The notes under the pieces: model-generated | Told to the model about the DNA's origin: nothing | The model's input: the letters and a program-made list of their open reading frames with translations, nothing else | Databases searched by the model: none | Position numbers and translations under genes: made by a program | DNA from: Lysobacteraceae bacterium PS02340 | Lineage (GTDB): Bacteria; Pseudomonadota; Gammaproteobacteria; Xanthomonadales; Xanthomonadaceae | Reading direction: 5' to 3' | Assembly (NCBI GenBank): GCA_029959605.1 | Contig: JASCOC010000024.1 | Span: 1-45,749, forward strand | Length of the DNA stretch: 45,749 bases | Shown: positions 16,612 through 25,570 of the stretch, one piece after another | Layout of the letters: every line of letters starts with the position of its first letter | How positions within the stretch are numbered: position 1 is the first letter of the stretch

Positions 16612-16896
16612 ATGACCGTCTACGTCGACGATGCGGTCCATCCCTGGCGCGGCGAGCGCTGGGCGCATCTGCTCGCCGACACGCTCGACGAACTGCATGC
16701 CTTCGCCGCGCTGCTCGGCATGCCGCGACGCGCATTCCAGGACCGCACCAGTGGCGCGCATTACGACGTGACCGCGGCGATGCGCGCGCGTGCAATCGCA
16801 CTGGGTGCGATGCCGATCTCGCGCCACCACGATCGTGCGCTCGTGCGCGCGGTGATCGCGAATGCGCGCCGGCAGGGACGCGGCGAGGCGCCGTAG
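16612..16896 (+). CDS. DUF4031 domain-containing protein
   Basis: A 94-residue cytosolic protein of the DUF4031 family. It starts MTVYVDDAVHP, followed by a WAHLLADTLDELHAFAALLGM segment and the family-like GAHYDVTAAMRARAIALGA block. The family's function is unknown. It is the first of three small plus-strand genes with gaps of 60 and 24 bases, so it may be co-transcribed with the DUF3297 gene. No signal peptide or membrane segment is present. Confidence 0.87.
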   Translation: MTVYVDDAVHPWRGERWAHLLADTLDELHAFAALLGMPRRAFQDRTSGAHYDVTAAMRARAIALGAMPISRHHDRALVRAVIANARRQGRGEAP

Positions 16897-16956
16897 GTGA
16901 AGCCGGCACCCGGCGGCGGTATCCTGCGCGCAGTTTCCACACCGCAATCCGACGCC

Positions 16957-17199
16957 ATGACCGATACGCCGCCCGACCATCTCTCCAACGATCCGCGCAG
17001 CCCGCACTACAACGAGGCGGCGATGAATCGCGGCATCGGCATCCGCTTCAATGGCAACGAACGTCGCGACGTCGAGGAATACTGCGTCAGCGAAGGCTGG
17101 ATCCGCGTCGCTGCCGGCCGCGCGCTCGATCGCCGGGGCCAACCGCTAACCGTCAAGCTGCGCGGCACCGTGGAACCCTACTTCCATCTGGAAGCCTGA
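16957..17199 (+). CDS. DUF3297 family protein
   Basis: An 80-residue cytosolic protein with the typical DUF3297 layout: an LSNDPRSPHYN start, RGIGIRFNG, VEEYCVSEGWIRVAAG, RRGQPLTVKLRGTVEPYF. The start at ATG 16957 was chosen because conservation begins there; a longer ORF from 16897 runs through upstream non-coding sequence. The family has no assigned function. It lies between the DUF4031 and YciI genes. Confidence 0.9.
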   Translation: MTDTPPDHLSNDPRSPHYNEAAMNRGIGIRFNGNERRDVEEYCVSEGWIRVAAGRALDRRGQPLTVKLRGTVEPYFHLEA

Positions 17200-17223
17200 C
17201 CCGCCCATCCGAGGACGCGCCCG

Positions 17224-17598
17224 ATGCAGTACCTGCTGCTGATCTACACCGACGACACCCTGCTCGACGGTCTGGCCGAGGGCGAATACGACACGATGAT
17301 GCGTGGTTGCCTGCAGCATGCCGACGCGCTGCAGGCCGATGGCACGCTGCTCGGATTCCAGCAGCTCGAACATGCGAGCACCGCCAAGACCGTGCGCACG
17401 CGCGGCGGTCGCACGCAGGTGTTCGACGGTCCGTTCTCCGAGACCAAGGAAATGCTCGCCGGCTTCAACCTCATCGAGGCCGAGAGCGAGGAAGAGGCGT
17501 TGCGCATCGCGGGCGAGTTCCCGTGGGCGCGCACCGGCAGCATCGAAGTGCGCCCCGTGCGCGATGTCGGGCTTGTACGGACGCGCGTCGGCGCCTGA
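17224..17598 (+). CDS. YciI family protein (YCII/DGPF domain)
   Basis: A 124-residue protein of the YCII/DGPF family, a dimeric alpha-beta barrel of the kind found with ECF sigma factors or as small isomerase-like enzymes. Family marks are MQYLLLIYTDD at the N-terminus, the name-giving DGPF in VFDGPFSETKEMLAGFNLIEAESEEEA and the following IAGEFPWARTGSIEVRPV. A GAGGACGCG stretch precedes the ATG. No sigma factor gene adjoins it, so its role cannot be inferred from context. It is convergent with the GGDEF gene, 21 bases away. Confidence 0.92.
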   Translation: MQYLLLIYTDDTLLDGLAEGEYDTMMRGCLQHADALQADGTLLGFQQLEHASTAKTVRTRGGRTQVFDGPFSETKEMLAGFNLIEAESEEEALRIAGEFPWARTGSIEVRPVRDVGLVRTRVGA

Positions 17599-17619
17599 GC
17601 GTACGCGCGGCGCGGCGCG

Positions 17620-18684
17620 TCAGATCTGCACGCGATTGCGCCCGGACGCCTTCGCGACGTAGAGCGCGCGGTCGGCCACGTCGATCAACGCCTTCGCCTC
17701 GCGCGTGTCGTCCGGCCCCGATACCGCGCCGCCGACACTGACGGTGACCACCTGCGCCAGCGACGACGCGGGATGCGGCAGCGCCAACGCCTCGATGCGC
17801 GTGCGCAGCGATTCCGCCGCATGCCAGGCCTGGTCCGCATCGTGGCCGGACAGCAGCACCGCGAATTCCTCGCCGCCGAAACGCGCCGCCAGGCCGTCGG
17901 CGTCCGCCGCCGCGGCCGCGCACACGCCGGCGATCGCGCGCAGACATTCGTCGCCGTGCAGATGCCCCAGCGCATCGTTGAGCGCCTTGAAGTAATCGGC
18001 GTCGGCCAGCAGCAGCACCATCGACTGGCCGGCGGGTCGCAAGCGACGCAGCATCGCGTCGAGCGCCTGGTCGAACGCACGCCGGTTCGCGATGCCGGTC
18101 AGGCCGTCGACCATCGACATCTGCTGCAGCCGCGCATTCGCGACTTCCAGCGCTGCGGCGATGCGCGCGAAGTGGATGGCGCCGGCTATCTGGTCGGCGA
18201 TCGCGTCGAAGGCCTCGCGCATGTCGTCGTCGAAGAACGCGGAATCGGCGCTCTCGACATTGAGCACGCCGTGCAGACGCATACGGTGGCGGATCGGCAC
18301 GAGATATTCGGAGCGCACCTCGTGATTGCCGGCGAGATAATCCGTGTCGGTATCGACATCCATGATCAGCTGGGGCTCGCCCAGACGCGCGCAGCGGCCT
18401 GCAGCGCCGACACTGAGCGGCCACGGCCAGGTCATCGGCGACAGATCGATGGTCCCGGCCGAGACCTCCTGCACGAATGCTTCGCCGGCCTCGTCGAGCA
18501 GGATGATGCTGACGACCGCGACCGGCAGTTCCGCCGCCACGACGTCCACGATCCGCTGCATCACGCCGTCGAGCGCGCCGTCCTGCAGGGCCTCGCGCGA
18601 AACCCGCGCGAGGATGCGCTGCAGCGATGCGCGGCCGCCCGTACCGACATGCCCGGCGCCTGCTCCTGCATCGCGCTCCCCCAT
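17620..18684 (-). CDS. GAF-GGDEF diguanylate cyclase
   Basis: Makes the second messenger cyclic di-GMP from two GTP. From the ATG at 18684, which has GGGAGG five bases upstream (better than the ATG at 18702), it has 354 residues. A GAF sensor domain (about 30-175) is followed by a GGDEF domain (about 190-354) with VDGLTGIANRRAF and the active-site loop RFGGEEF (GGEEF at 270-274). No RxxD inhibitory site is found five residues upstream of the active site, where DADG stands instead, so product inhibition through that site is not expected. No membrane segment is seen, so it is cytosolic. The GAF ligand is unknown. Confidence 0.93.
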   Translation of the reverse strand: MGERDAGAGAGHVGTGGRASLQRILARVSREALQDGALDGVMQRIVDVVAAELPVAVVSIILLDEAGEAFVQEVSAGTIDLSPMTWPWPLSVGAAGRCARLGEPQLIMDVDTDTDYLAGNHEVRSEYLVPIRHRMRLHGVLNVESADSAFFDDDMREAFDAIADQIAGAIHFARIAAALEVANARLQQMSMVDGLTGIANRRAFDQALDAMLRRLRPAGQSMVLLLADADYFKALNDALGHLHGDECLRAIAGVCAAAAADADGLAARFGGEEFAVLLSGHDADQAWHAAESLRTRIEALALPHPASSLAQVVTVSVGGAVSGPDDTREAKALIDVADRALYVAKASGRNRVQI

Positions 18685-18763
18685 CGCATCCTCCCGGCCC
18701 ATGGCCCCGGCGGCGTACCGCCCAGGCGCACTGTACGCCGGTCGATCGTGTGGCGGGCGTGGG

Positions 18764-19342
18764 TCAGCCGCCGCGCGCTTCGGCGACGATCTGATCGGTG
18801 ATCGCCTGCACCTGTTTGACCGTCATCGGCGCGAAGATGCCCTGCCACGCGCTCGACGCAGTGTCGTAGGTCCGGGTCGCCGCAACCTTGCCGCCGGGCA
18901 CTTCGATGAACTGCGCGCTGGCCTTGATGTGCGCATTGCCGGTCATCACGCCGAGTCCGTAGCGGGCTCCGGTGGAGACGTAGCGGAAGCTGTCGACACG
19001 CACCACCACGACCACACCCGGCGGGTCCAGCGACGCAGGTCGGCTGTCGCGCACGCTGCCCTGGATGCCGGCGGCGGTGGCGGACGTGCGGATCGCGTCG
19101 TTCCACAGGGCGCGGAACTCCGCCCAGTCCTCCTGCGCCCGCGCGGTGTCGCTGCCTTCGACGACCAGCACGACCTGGCGCACGTCGCCGTTGATCGCAA
19201 CCGGGTCGACGGGCGCGGCAGCGGGCCGTTGCACCGTCGCCGCGCACGCGGACAGCAGCGCGGCGGCACCGAGCAGAACGAGCGAACGGAAGAGACGCGG
19301 CAGACGCGCCGCGGGCGGAGTCACAGGGGTGTGGCTGTGCAT
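18764..19342 (-). CDS. Putative lipoprotein (DUF4410-like)
   Basis: A 192-residue lipoprotein from the ATG at 19342. The signal peptide is long and ends in the lipobox LLSAC. The mature part alternates strands and helices with VDPVAINGDVRQVVLVVEG, VVVVVRVDSFRYVSTGARYGLGVMTGNAHI and a terminal helix MTVKQVQAITDQIVAEARGG. The middle resembles DUF4410-type lipoproteins, though I cannot confirm this. In-frame ATGs at 19387 and 19369 would lengthen the N-region unnecessarily. It is flanked by the GGDEF gene and the DUF58 gene on the same strand, with gaps too wide for coupling. Confidence 0.78.
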   Translation of the reverse strand: MHSHTPVTPPAARLPRLFRSLVLLGAAALLSACAATVQRPAAAPVDPVAINGDVRQVVLVVEGSDTARAQEDWAEFRALWNDAIRTSATAAGIQGSVRDSRPASLDPPGVVVVVRVDSFRYVSTGARYGLGVMTGNAHIKASAQFIEVPGGKVAATRTYDTASSAWQGIFAPMTVKQVQAITDQIVAEARGG

Positions 19343-19504
19343 GGCAAGGCCTCGTCGGATGGCTGGCATCGCGCGGCCCCGGATCACTCCCCCTGCGCAG
19401 CGTCCGGTGCGCGCGATCTGTTTCTAGCGGGGATTCCATTCACAGCGGGTGAAAGGAGCCTGACTTCGAGCCATCCCCGCTTGCGGGCGGAGGTCGAGCG
19501 TCCT

Positions 19505-20806
19505 CTACAGCAAGCCGTCCCGCTTCACCGCCAGATAGCGCTCGACCAGCGCGGACGGCAGTTCTTCGCCGGTGACGTCGAGCACGGCGATGCGGTGGTT
19601 GCGCAATGCGTCGTGCGCGGCTTTGCGCTGGGCGAGGTAACGGGCCGTGGCACCGGCGCGGATCGCGTCGTCGTGGTCGTGCACGTCGGTCGACAGCACC
19701 TCGTCGAGCGCACGTTCGCGCAGGGACGCGACGATCACCAGATGCCGTTTCTGCAGCATGCGCACCGCGGCCAGCACGTCCTCGATGTCCTCGTCGCGCA
19801 GGTTGGTCACCAGCATCAGCAGGCCGCGGCGGCGCTGGCGCAGCGACAGCTCGGTCGCGGCGGCGAGATAGTCGGTCGCGACCGCTTGCGGCTGCAGGTC
19901 GTGGCTGATGCGCAGCAACGTGTCGACCGCGCCCATGCCGCGCTGCGGGGCCATCCAGCGGCTCTCGCCGCCGGTCGCGAACAGACCGACCGCATCGCCC
20001 TGCCGCAGTGCGAGATAGGACACGACCAGCGCGGCATCGAGTGCGTGGTCGAAATGTGACAGCGCGCCATCCTGGGCAAGCATGCGCCGGCCGGTGTCGA
20101 GCACGACGACGAGCTGCTGGTTCTTTTCGTCCTGGTACTCGCGCGAGATCAGCTTGCGGGCGCGCGAGCTCGCCTTCCAGTCGATCTGGCGCAGGCTGTC
20201 GCCGACGCGGTACTCGCGCATCTGATGGAAATCGGTGCCCTCGCCGCGGCGGCGCTTGATGTGCGCGCCGACCAGCCGCGAGGCGCGATCCGCGCTGAGC
20301 AATGCGAAGCGCGTCAGCGGCGCGAAGTTCGGGAACACGCGCACCTGATGGCGCGTGCCGGCGTCGCGCCGCTGCCGCCACAGCGCGAGCGGCGAACGCA
20401 ACCGCAGTTGCACACCTTCGAACACCGCCGCGCCGCGCATGTCGGGCTGCAGCGTGTAGTCGACGCGCGACACGGTGTCCGGTGCCAGGCGCAGGCGTCG
20501 CGGCAGGCCATCGACGCGCCAGCCCGGCGGGTGCAGATCGAACACCTCGAGATGCTGGACCTGCGGGCCGCCTTCGATCTGCAGCGACACCGGCCGCGCG
20601 ATGCCGATCGGCCAGGCCTCGGCCATCGTGCGCACGACATCCGGCGTCGGACGCCGCAACAGCAGCACGAGATCGAGAATCGACAGCAGCAACAGCGCGG
20701 TGCCGAACACGTTCCACGGCAGCACCGCGACCGGCCACAGCGACGCAGCGACACCGCCCAGTCCCCAGACCACGAGCAGCACGACGAGGGCGAGCGTCGG
20801 CCTCAT
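19505..20806 (-). CDS. DUF58 domain-containing protein
   Basis: A 433-residue membrane-anchored protein. Two hydrophobic segments near the N-terminus (about 4-24 and 28-44) are followed by a beta-rich region and the DUF58/vWA-like domain (about 180-290), with the hallmark GEGTDFHQMREYRVGDSLRQIDWKASSR stretch. A MIDAS-like VVVLDTGRRM lies at its vWA start. MoxR ATPases act as chaperones for vWA partners, and its start lies 34 bases downstream of the moxR stop. A much longer frame reaching 21016 is a shadow of the moxR gene; the ATG at 20806 fits the first hydrophobic segment. Confidence 0.9.
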   Translation of the reverse strand: MRPTLALVVLLVVWGLGGVAASLWPVAVLPWNVFGTALLLLSILDLVLLLRRPTPDVVRTMAEAWPIGIARPVSLQIEGGPQVQHLEVFDLHPPGWRVDGLPRRLRLAPDTVSRVDYTLQPDMRGAAVFEGVQLRLRSPLALWRQRRDAGTRHQVRVFPNFAPLTRFALLSADRASRLVGAHIKRRRGEGTDFHQMREYRVGDSLRQIDWKASSRARKLISREYQDEKNQQLVVVLDTGRRMLAQDGALSHFDHALDAALVVSYLALRQGDAVGLFATGGESRWMAPQRGMGAVDTLLRISHDLQPQAVATDYLAAATELSLRQRRRGLLMLVTNLRDEDIEDVLAAVRMLQKRHLVIVASLRERALDEVLSTDVHDHDDAIRAGATARYLAQRKAAHDALRNHRIAVLDVTGEELPSALVERYLAVKRDGLL

Positions 20807-20840
20807 GCGTGGCGGCTCATGTGCGGGCGTCGCGAATGGG

Positions 20841-21833
20841 TCACTTGCGCGGCGCTTCCACGCGGGCCAGCAGCGCCTGCAGCACCTGGTCGGCGTCCTG
20901 GCCTTCGATCTGCAGCTCCGGCGCCAGCGCGATGCGATGGCGCAGCGCAGGCGTCGCGATCTCGCGGATGTCGTCGGGTGTGACGAAGTCGCGGCCCGAC
21001 AGCACCGCCTGCGCACGCGCCGCGCGGACCAGCGCGAGGCTGCCGCGTGGGCCGGCGCCGAGTGCGATGCCCGGCCACTTGCGCGTCGCCGCGGCGATGC
21101 GCACCGCGTAATCGATCACGGCCGCATCGACCACCGTCGCCGCGGTGCCCTGCTGCAGCGCGACGATCTCGCCCGGCTGCAGCACCGTCGCGAGTTGCGA
21201 CAGATCGAAATCGGCCGCGACCTTGCCGCTGCTGATCGCGGTGACCATCGCCACTTCATCGGCGTGTTCGGGATAGTCGATCAGCACCTTCAGCAGGAAG
21301 CGGTCGAGCTGCGCTTCGGGCAGCGGATACGTGCCTTCCTGTTCCACCGGGTTCTGCGTCGCCAGTGTCATGAACGGCGGCGGCAGTTCGAAGCTGTGGC
21401 CTTCGATGGTGACCTGCTGTTCCTGCATCGCTTCGAGCAGTGCGGACTGGGTCTTGGCCGGCGCGCGGTTGATCTCGTCGGCCAGCAGCAGATTGGTGAA
21501 GATCGCGCCGCGGCGGACCACGAAGGTCTCGCTCTTGGTGTCCCAGACCGCGTGGCCGCTGACGTCGCTGGGCATCAGGTCGGGCGTGAACTGCACGCGC
21601 GCGAAGTTGCAGCCGAGCACCGCCGACAGCGCGCGCACCAGCAGCGTCTTGCCGAGGCCGGGCACGCCTTCGATCAGTACATGACCGCCGGCGAGCAGCG
21701 CGACCAGGATCTGGTCGAGCACCTCGGGCTGGCCGATGAAGGCCTTGGAGACTTCATCGCGCACGGCGGCGACGCGCGCGGCGAGGGCCTCGCCGGTGAT
21801 CGGTGCGGACGGGGGCACGGGGAGTTCGGTCAT
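20841..21833 (-). CDS. MoxR family AAA+ ATPase
   Basis: A 330-residue AAA+ chaperone-like ATPase of the MoxR group. Walker A is GVPGLGKT, Walker B is LLLADEINRAP, followed by TQSALLEAMQE, sensor ATQNPVEQEGTYPLPEAQLDRF and a C-terminal lid with RGSLALVRAARAQAVLSGR. It sits between genes for a DUF4350 membrane protein and a DUF58 protein, its expected vWA-type client. The ATG at 21833 is used; a GTG at 21845 overlapping the upstream stop (GTGA) is the alternative. It overlaps no downstream gene. Confidence 0.94.
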   Translation of the reverse strand: MTELPVPPSAPITGEALAARVAAVRDEVSKAFIGQPEVLDQILVALLAGGHVLIEGVPGLGKTLLVRALSAVLGCNFARVQFTPDLMPSDVSGHAVWDTKSETFVVRRGAIFTNLLLADEINRAPAKTQSALLEAMQEQQVTIEGHSFELPPPFMTLATQNPVEQEGTYPLPEAQLDRFLLKVLIDYPEHADEVAMVTAISSGKVAADFDLSQLATVLQPGEIVALQQGTAATVVDAAVIDYAVRIAAATRKWPGIALGAGPRGSLALVRAARAQAVLSGRDFVTPDDIREIATPALRHRIALAPELQIEGQDADQVLQALLARVEAPRK

Positions 21834-21841
21834 GGTCGGGC

Positions 21842-22978
21842 TCACAGGTGGTTGCGCATCTGGATCAATCGGGCGATGCGCTGGCGGAACGCCGTCGCAT
21901 CATCGGGTCGGGGCGCCTGCAGCGCCTGGCGGACATCGCGTGGCGACACGCCCGTGCGCGCGGCGATGGCCTCGATGCCAGCCTCGCCTTCGAGCGCGGC
22001 GGCGAGTGGATCGCGCCGGCGCAGGCGATCGAGGAACGCCGTGCGCACCGCGTCGTAGAGCAGCGGCGCGCGGCCGTAGCGCACGAGGTGTTCGCCACTC
22101 GCGGCGACGTGCTCGAGCAGCGCGCGACGTGCGACCGGCGGCGCCGGCGATACCGGGCCGAGCCGCTGCGTGCGCATCCACAACCAGGCGAGCAGCGCGA
22201 GCAGCAACGGCCCCCACGCCATCCAGCCGCGGGTGAGGATCTGGTACCACAGCGGCGGCACGCTGGCGGCGTAGACCAGATGCACGGTGCCCGCGCCCCA
22301 GTTCGGCGCCAGCAGCTGCCGGGTCAGCAGCGCATGCGGCACTTCGCGCAGATCGGCATTGCGCATGAAATCGAAGTCGGCGAGCACGTCGACTCTGCCG
22401 GCGCCATGCGCCAGTCGCGCGAACACCAGACCGTCCTCGCCGCTGTCGCCCCATTCGAGCAGCGGCTCGGTATCGACGAGGAAGCGGCGGCCGTTGCAGA
22501 ACTCGACATGGCCGCCCTGCCCGGTCACCAGCAGCGGTTCGCACTGCGTGCGGCCGTCGACGGTGTGCACACCGAGGCGTTCGAGCAGATCCCAGGGACG
22601 CGCGGCATCCGCGCGACGGCGTGGCAACGGCGTGCGCACCAGCAGATGTCCGCCCTGTTGGACCCAGCCGAGCAGCGCTTCGACTTCCGACGGCAGCAGC
22701 GTGCGCGGTTCGCTGTAGAGCAGCACGGTGTCGCGCGGTCCCAGCGGCACGCTGGAGAGTTGCAGACGCTGACGCGAACGCGCCTCCACCCCATCGGCGC
22801 GCAGCGTTTCGCGCAACGCGTACAGCGGGTTGTAGGCGGCCTCGCCGCGCGGCGGCAGATCGACAGTGTCGGCCACGCGCTCGTGCGTGTGCAGGAACCA
22901 GGCGACGCCCAGCGCGATGATCAACGCGCCGAGTGCGGCGAGGGCGATGCGGGTGGGCCAGCGCATCAGGCGGACCAT
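21842..22978 (-). CDS. DUF4350 domain-containing membrane protein
   Basis: A 378-residue protein with an N-terminal membrane segment (about 9-28), a periplasmic DUF4350 domain (about 40-215; a ThuA/GATase-like fold with PLGPRDTVLLYSEPRTLLPSEVEALLGWVQQGGHLLV) and a second membrane segment (about 248-268). A cytoplasmic helical tail of about 110 residues follows. Its start overlaps the DUF4129 stop and its stop touches the moxR start, so it is translated within a tight operon. In this conserved cluster it is thought to be a structural membrane component; its biochemical role is unknown. Confidence 0.88.
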   Translation of the reverse strand: MVRLMRWPTRIALAALGALIIALGVAWFLHTHERVADTVDLPPRGEAAYNPLYALRETLRADGVEARSRQRLQLSSVPLGPRDTVLLYSEPRTLLPSEVEALLGWVQQGGHLLVRTPLPRRRADAARPWDLLERLGVHTVDGRTQCEPLLVTGQGGHVEFCNGRRFLVDTEPLLEWGDSGEDGLVFARLAHGAGRVDVLADFDFMRNADLREVPHALLTRQLLAPNWGAGTVHLVYAASVPPLWYQILTRGWMAWGPLLLALLAWLWMRTQRLGPVSPAPPVARRALLEHVAASGEHLVRYGRAPLLYDAVRTAFLDRLRRRDPLAAALEGEAGIEAIAARTGVSPRDVRQALQAPRPDDATAFRQRIARLIQMRNHL

Positions 22979-24579
22979 CCGAAACGCGGCGCCAGACGCG
23001 CCAGCAGCGCATCCAGGCCGGCATCATCCGGCAGGCGCTGGCCGTAGGCGGCGCGCTGCCAGACGCGCACCATCTCGGCGAACGCATCGCGGTCTTCGGC
23101 ATCGGGCAGGCGCCGCGACCCGCGCAGCACCTGCGCCTCGGTCGCGCCCGGCACCAGGGTCACGCCGGCGCGCGTGACCATCGCCTCGACGCCGCCGCGA
23201 TACAGCAGCGCCAGCGCGCGACGATGCCGGCCCTCGGCCCACAGCCGTCGCACTTCGGAGACCAGATCGGCGGGCAGGTTTTCCGGCGGAAGCGGTGCAG
23301 CTTCGACCACGATCTCGCTCGGTTCGCGCACTGGTCCCAGCGTGTCGCGCATCCACGGCCACCAGCGGCGCGCGGTCCAGGCCAGCACGCCGACGACGAT
23401 CGCGAGCACCAGCCACAGACCGTACTCGGCGATCAGCGCGAAAACCTGCCCGATCGCCGCCAGCAGGCCGGTGTTCGGTATTGGCGGGGCCGTGTCGTCT
23501 TTCTTGTCCTCGTCCGCGTCCTTGCGCTGCCAGCGCATGACCTCGCGCTTGTTGTCGAGCAGCGGATCGGCATAGGCACGTTCGATCGCGCGCTGGAACG
23601 CGGCGCCGTCCTTGAGGCGTCCGAAGACCTGCGGGAGCGTCGGCGTCTGCGCCGCTTCGTCCTGCGCGACGTCCTGCTTGCGTTCGCCAGGCCGCCAGGT
23701 CTTGGTCGGATTGATCTCGCGCGTGCCGTCGTCGCCGGCGGTCGCCGGGTCCTGCGCCTGTCCGGAGACCGGCGCCAGCATCAGGCCGGCGAGCAGCAGC
23801 CCGAGCACCAGCGTCGCGGCCGGCGCCAGACGTGCGCGCAGGCGCCGGAACGCGATCTCCAGATCCCAGGCTTCCAGCTGCGTGCGACGGTTGAGATACA
23901 GACCGAATCCGGCGCCGATATAGAACGGCTCGACCAGCCCGATCGCCATCCAGAACGCGAGATTGCCCAGCACCTGCACCCAGCGCGGCGGTTGCTCGGA
24001 GACCAGCGCCCACATCGCGCGCGCCGATTCGGACAGCAGCTCGGTGGGCACGAACATCAGCACCAGCGTCGACAGCGACAGCAGCAGCGCGACCACGAAC
24101 AACTGGCAGATCACGGTCAGCAGCAGCGCGTGTCCGCCGATGCCGTCGGCGAGCAGACGTCGCCGCTGCGCGAGCGGCGCGCCGGACAGACCTTCGAGCA
24201 GATCCACCGGCAGCGTCGCCGCGCGCCAGGGACTGAAGCGGCGCCAGGTCAGATGCCCGATCAGCGGCCGCCAACCCCAGCGCCACTGCGCATCGAGCGT
24301 CGCGCGCATGCCCGGCGCCGCGCCGAACACGGCGCGCGACAATACGAACAGCGGCATGCGATCGAACACCGGCTTGAGCCACCACAGCAGCAGCCCGGAC
24401 AGCCACAGCTGGTCGATCGCCCAGCCCAGCGCGTTGAGCACCACGAACACCGGCAGCCCGAGCAGCAGCGACGGCCCCCAGATCGCGAGCGCGTGGCGGC
24501 GCACCAGCGCGTTGCCGAGCTCCATCGCCTCCCAGGCGGTGCGCGGCCGCAGTTCCACCTGCACGGTCTCAACGCGCAT
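22966..24579 (-). CDS. DUF4129 domain-containing membrane protein
   Basis: A 537-residue polytopic protein from the ATG at 24579; a GTG at 24597 is an alternative. About six hydrophobic segments lie before residue 270, then a polar stretch with QDPATAGDDGTREINPTKTW (about 275-395), another membrane helix (about 400-425) and the cytoplasmic DUF4129 domain at the C-terminus with LWAEGRHRRALALLYRGGVEAMVTRAGV and FAEMVRVWQRAAYGQRLP. It overlaps the SpoIIM-like gene upstream by 11 bases and the DUF4350 gene downstream by 13. DUF4129 often accompanies transglutaminase or MoxR systems; no transglutaminase is present here. Confidence 0.86.
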   Translation of the reverse strand: MRVETVQVELRPRTAWEAMELGNALVRRHALAIWGPSLLLGLPVFVVLNALGWAIDQLWLSGLLLWWLKPVFDRMPLFVLSRAVFGAAPGMRATLDAQWRWGWRPLIGHLTWRRFSPWRAATLPVDLLEGLSGAPLAQRRRLLADGIGGHALLLTVICQLFVVALLLSLSTLVLMFVPTELLSESARAMWALVSEQPPRWVQVLGNLAFWMAIGLVEPFYIGAGFGLYLNRRTQLEAWDLEIAFRRLRARLAPAATLVLGLLLAGLMLAPVSGQAQDPATAGDDGTREINPTKTWRPGERKQDVAQDEAAQTPTLPQVFGRLKDGAAFQRAIERAYADPLLDNKREVMRWQRKDADEDKKDDTAPPIPNTGLLAAIGQVFALIAEYGLWLVLAIVVGVLAWTARRWWPWMRDTLGPVREPSEIVVEAAPLPPENLPADLVSEVRRLWAEGRHRRALALLYRGGVEAMVTRAGVTLVPGATEAQVLRGSRRLPDAEDRDAFAEMVRVWQRAAYGQRLPDDAGLDALLARLAPRFGWSA

Positions 24580-25570
24580 CGGCCACTCCGCGTCCACCGC
24601 GCCACAGCCACAGTCCGGTCAGCAGCCACAGGCCCCCACCGACACCGAACTTGATCGGATCGGGAATCGCACCGGTCGACGACCAGAACGCTTCGACGAA
24701 CGCCGCGAACACCAGCATGAAGAGGATGCCCAGACACAGCCGGCCGCCATCGCGACCCGCCTGCACCAGCGCGTCCACACGGCGCAGCTGTCCCGGCGCG
24801 ACCAGCGCGAGGCCGAGCCGCAGACCGCCGGCGCCGGCGATCACGATCGCGGTGAGTTCCGGCGCCGAATGGCCGACGACGAAGCGCCAGAACGGGCCGC
24901 CGTGGCCGATCGCCTGCAGATGGCCGGCCACCGTGCCGATGAAAATGCCGTTGAAGATCAGCACGAAGATCGTGCCGACACCGGCGAGCAGACCGCTGGC
25001 GAAGGTGCGGAAGCCGATGCTGACGTTGTTCCAGATGTAGTAGCCGAACATCTCCATGTCGCTCTGGCTCTCGCGTGCGAAACGCTCGGCCGCGCGCGCC
25101 GGGTCGTACATGCCCTCCATCTGCGCCAGCTGCTCAGGCGACATCACGCCGTAGGCGAGCTCCGGCCACTGCTGGATCAGCACGAACATCAGCACCAGTG
25201 GCACCGCGAACAGCACCAGCGCGGCCCACAGGCAGCCGCGTTGCGCGCGCACCAGGCGCGGGAAATCGGCGAGCAGGAAGCGCAGTGCGCGCCGCCACGG
25301 CGGCGGGGGCGGGCGATAGAGCACGTTGTGTCCGCGCTGCATCAGCGCCTGCAGCCGCGCGGTGACCTGCGGGCTGTAGCCGCGCCGACGTGCGAGTGCC
25401 TGCTGCTGGCACAGACGGCGATAGCGCGAGGGCACGTCCTCGTCGACCAGTCCGTCCCAGTCGCGCCGTGTCGCACGCGCGCGGCGCGGACTGCCCTCGC
25501 GCGCATCGAGCCAGCGCTCGAACGCGTCCCACTCGGGCTCGTGCCGGGCGACGAAGGCGTCCTGCCTCAT
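24569..25570 (-). CDS. Stage II sporulation protein M (SpoIIM)-like membrane protein
   Basis: A 333-residue membrane protein of the SpoIIM family. A basic cytoplasmic N-terminus (about 1-100) with FERWLDAREG and SRYRRLCQQQALARRRGYSP precedes several membrane segments (about 110-130, 185-215, 230-255, 275-300, 310-325). The family-like core is WNNVSIGFRTFASGLLAGVGTIFVLIFNGIFIG followed by GHSAPELTAIVIAGAGG. The organism is not a spore former, so this is the wider family, in the RDD-SpoIIM-DUF4129-DUF4350-MoxR-DUF58 cluster. The ATG at 25570 overlaps the RDD stop (ATGA); longer frames are antisense shadows. Confidence 0.9.
   Translation of the reverse strand: MRQDAFVARHEPEWDAFERWLDAREGSPRRARATRRDWDGLVDEDVPSRYRRLCQQQALARRRGYSPQVTARLQALMQRGHNVLYRPPPPPWRRALRFLLADFPRLVRAQRGCLWAALVLFAVPLVLMFVLIQQWPELAYGVMSPEQLAQMEGMYDPARAAERFARESQSDMEMFGYYIWNNVSIGFRTFASGLLAGVGTIFVLIFNGIFIGTVAGHLQAIGHGGPFWRFVVGHSAPELTAIVIAGAGGLRLGLALVAPGQLRRVDALVQAGRDGGRLCLGILFMLVFAAFVEAFWSSTGAIPDPIKFGVGGGLWLLTGLWLWRGGRGVADAR

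Noticed and set aside
17620..18684. An RxxD inhibitory site in the GGDEF protein
   Set aside because: The position five residues before GGEEF reads DADG, so the site is absent.
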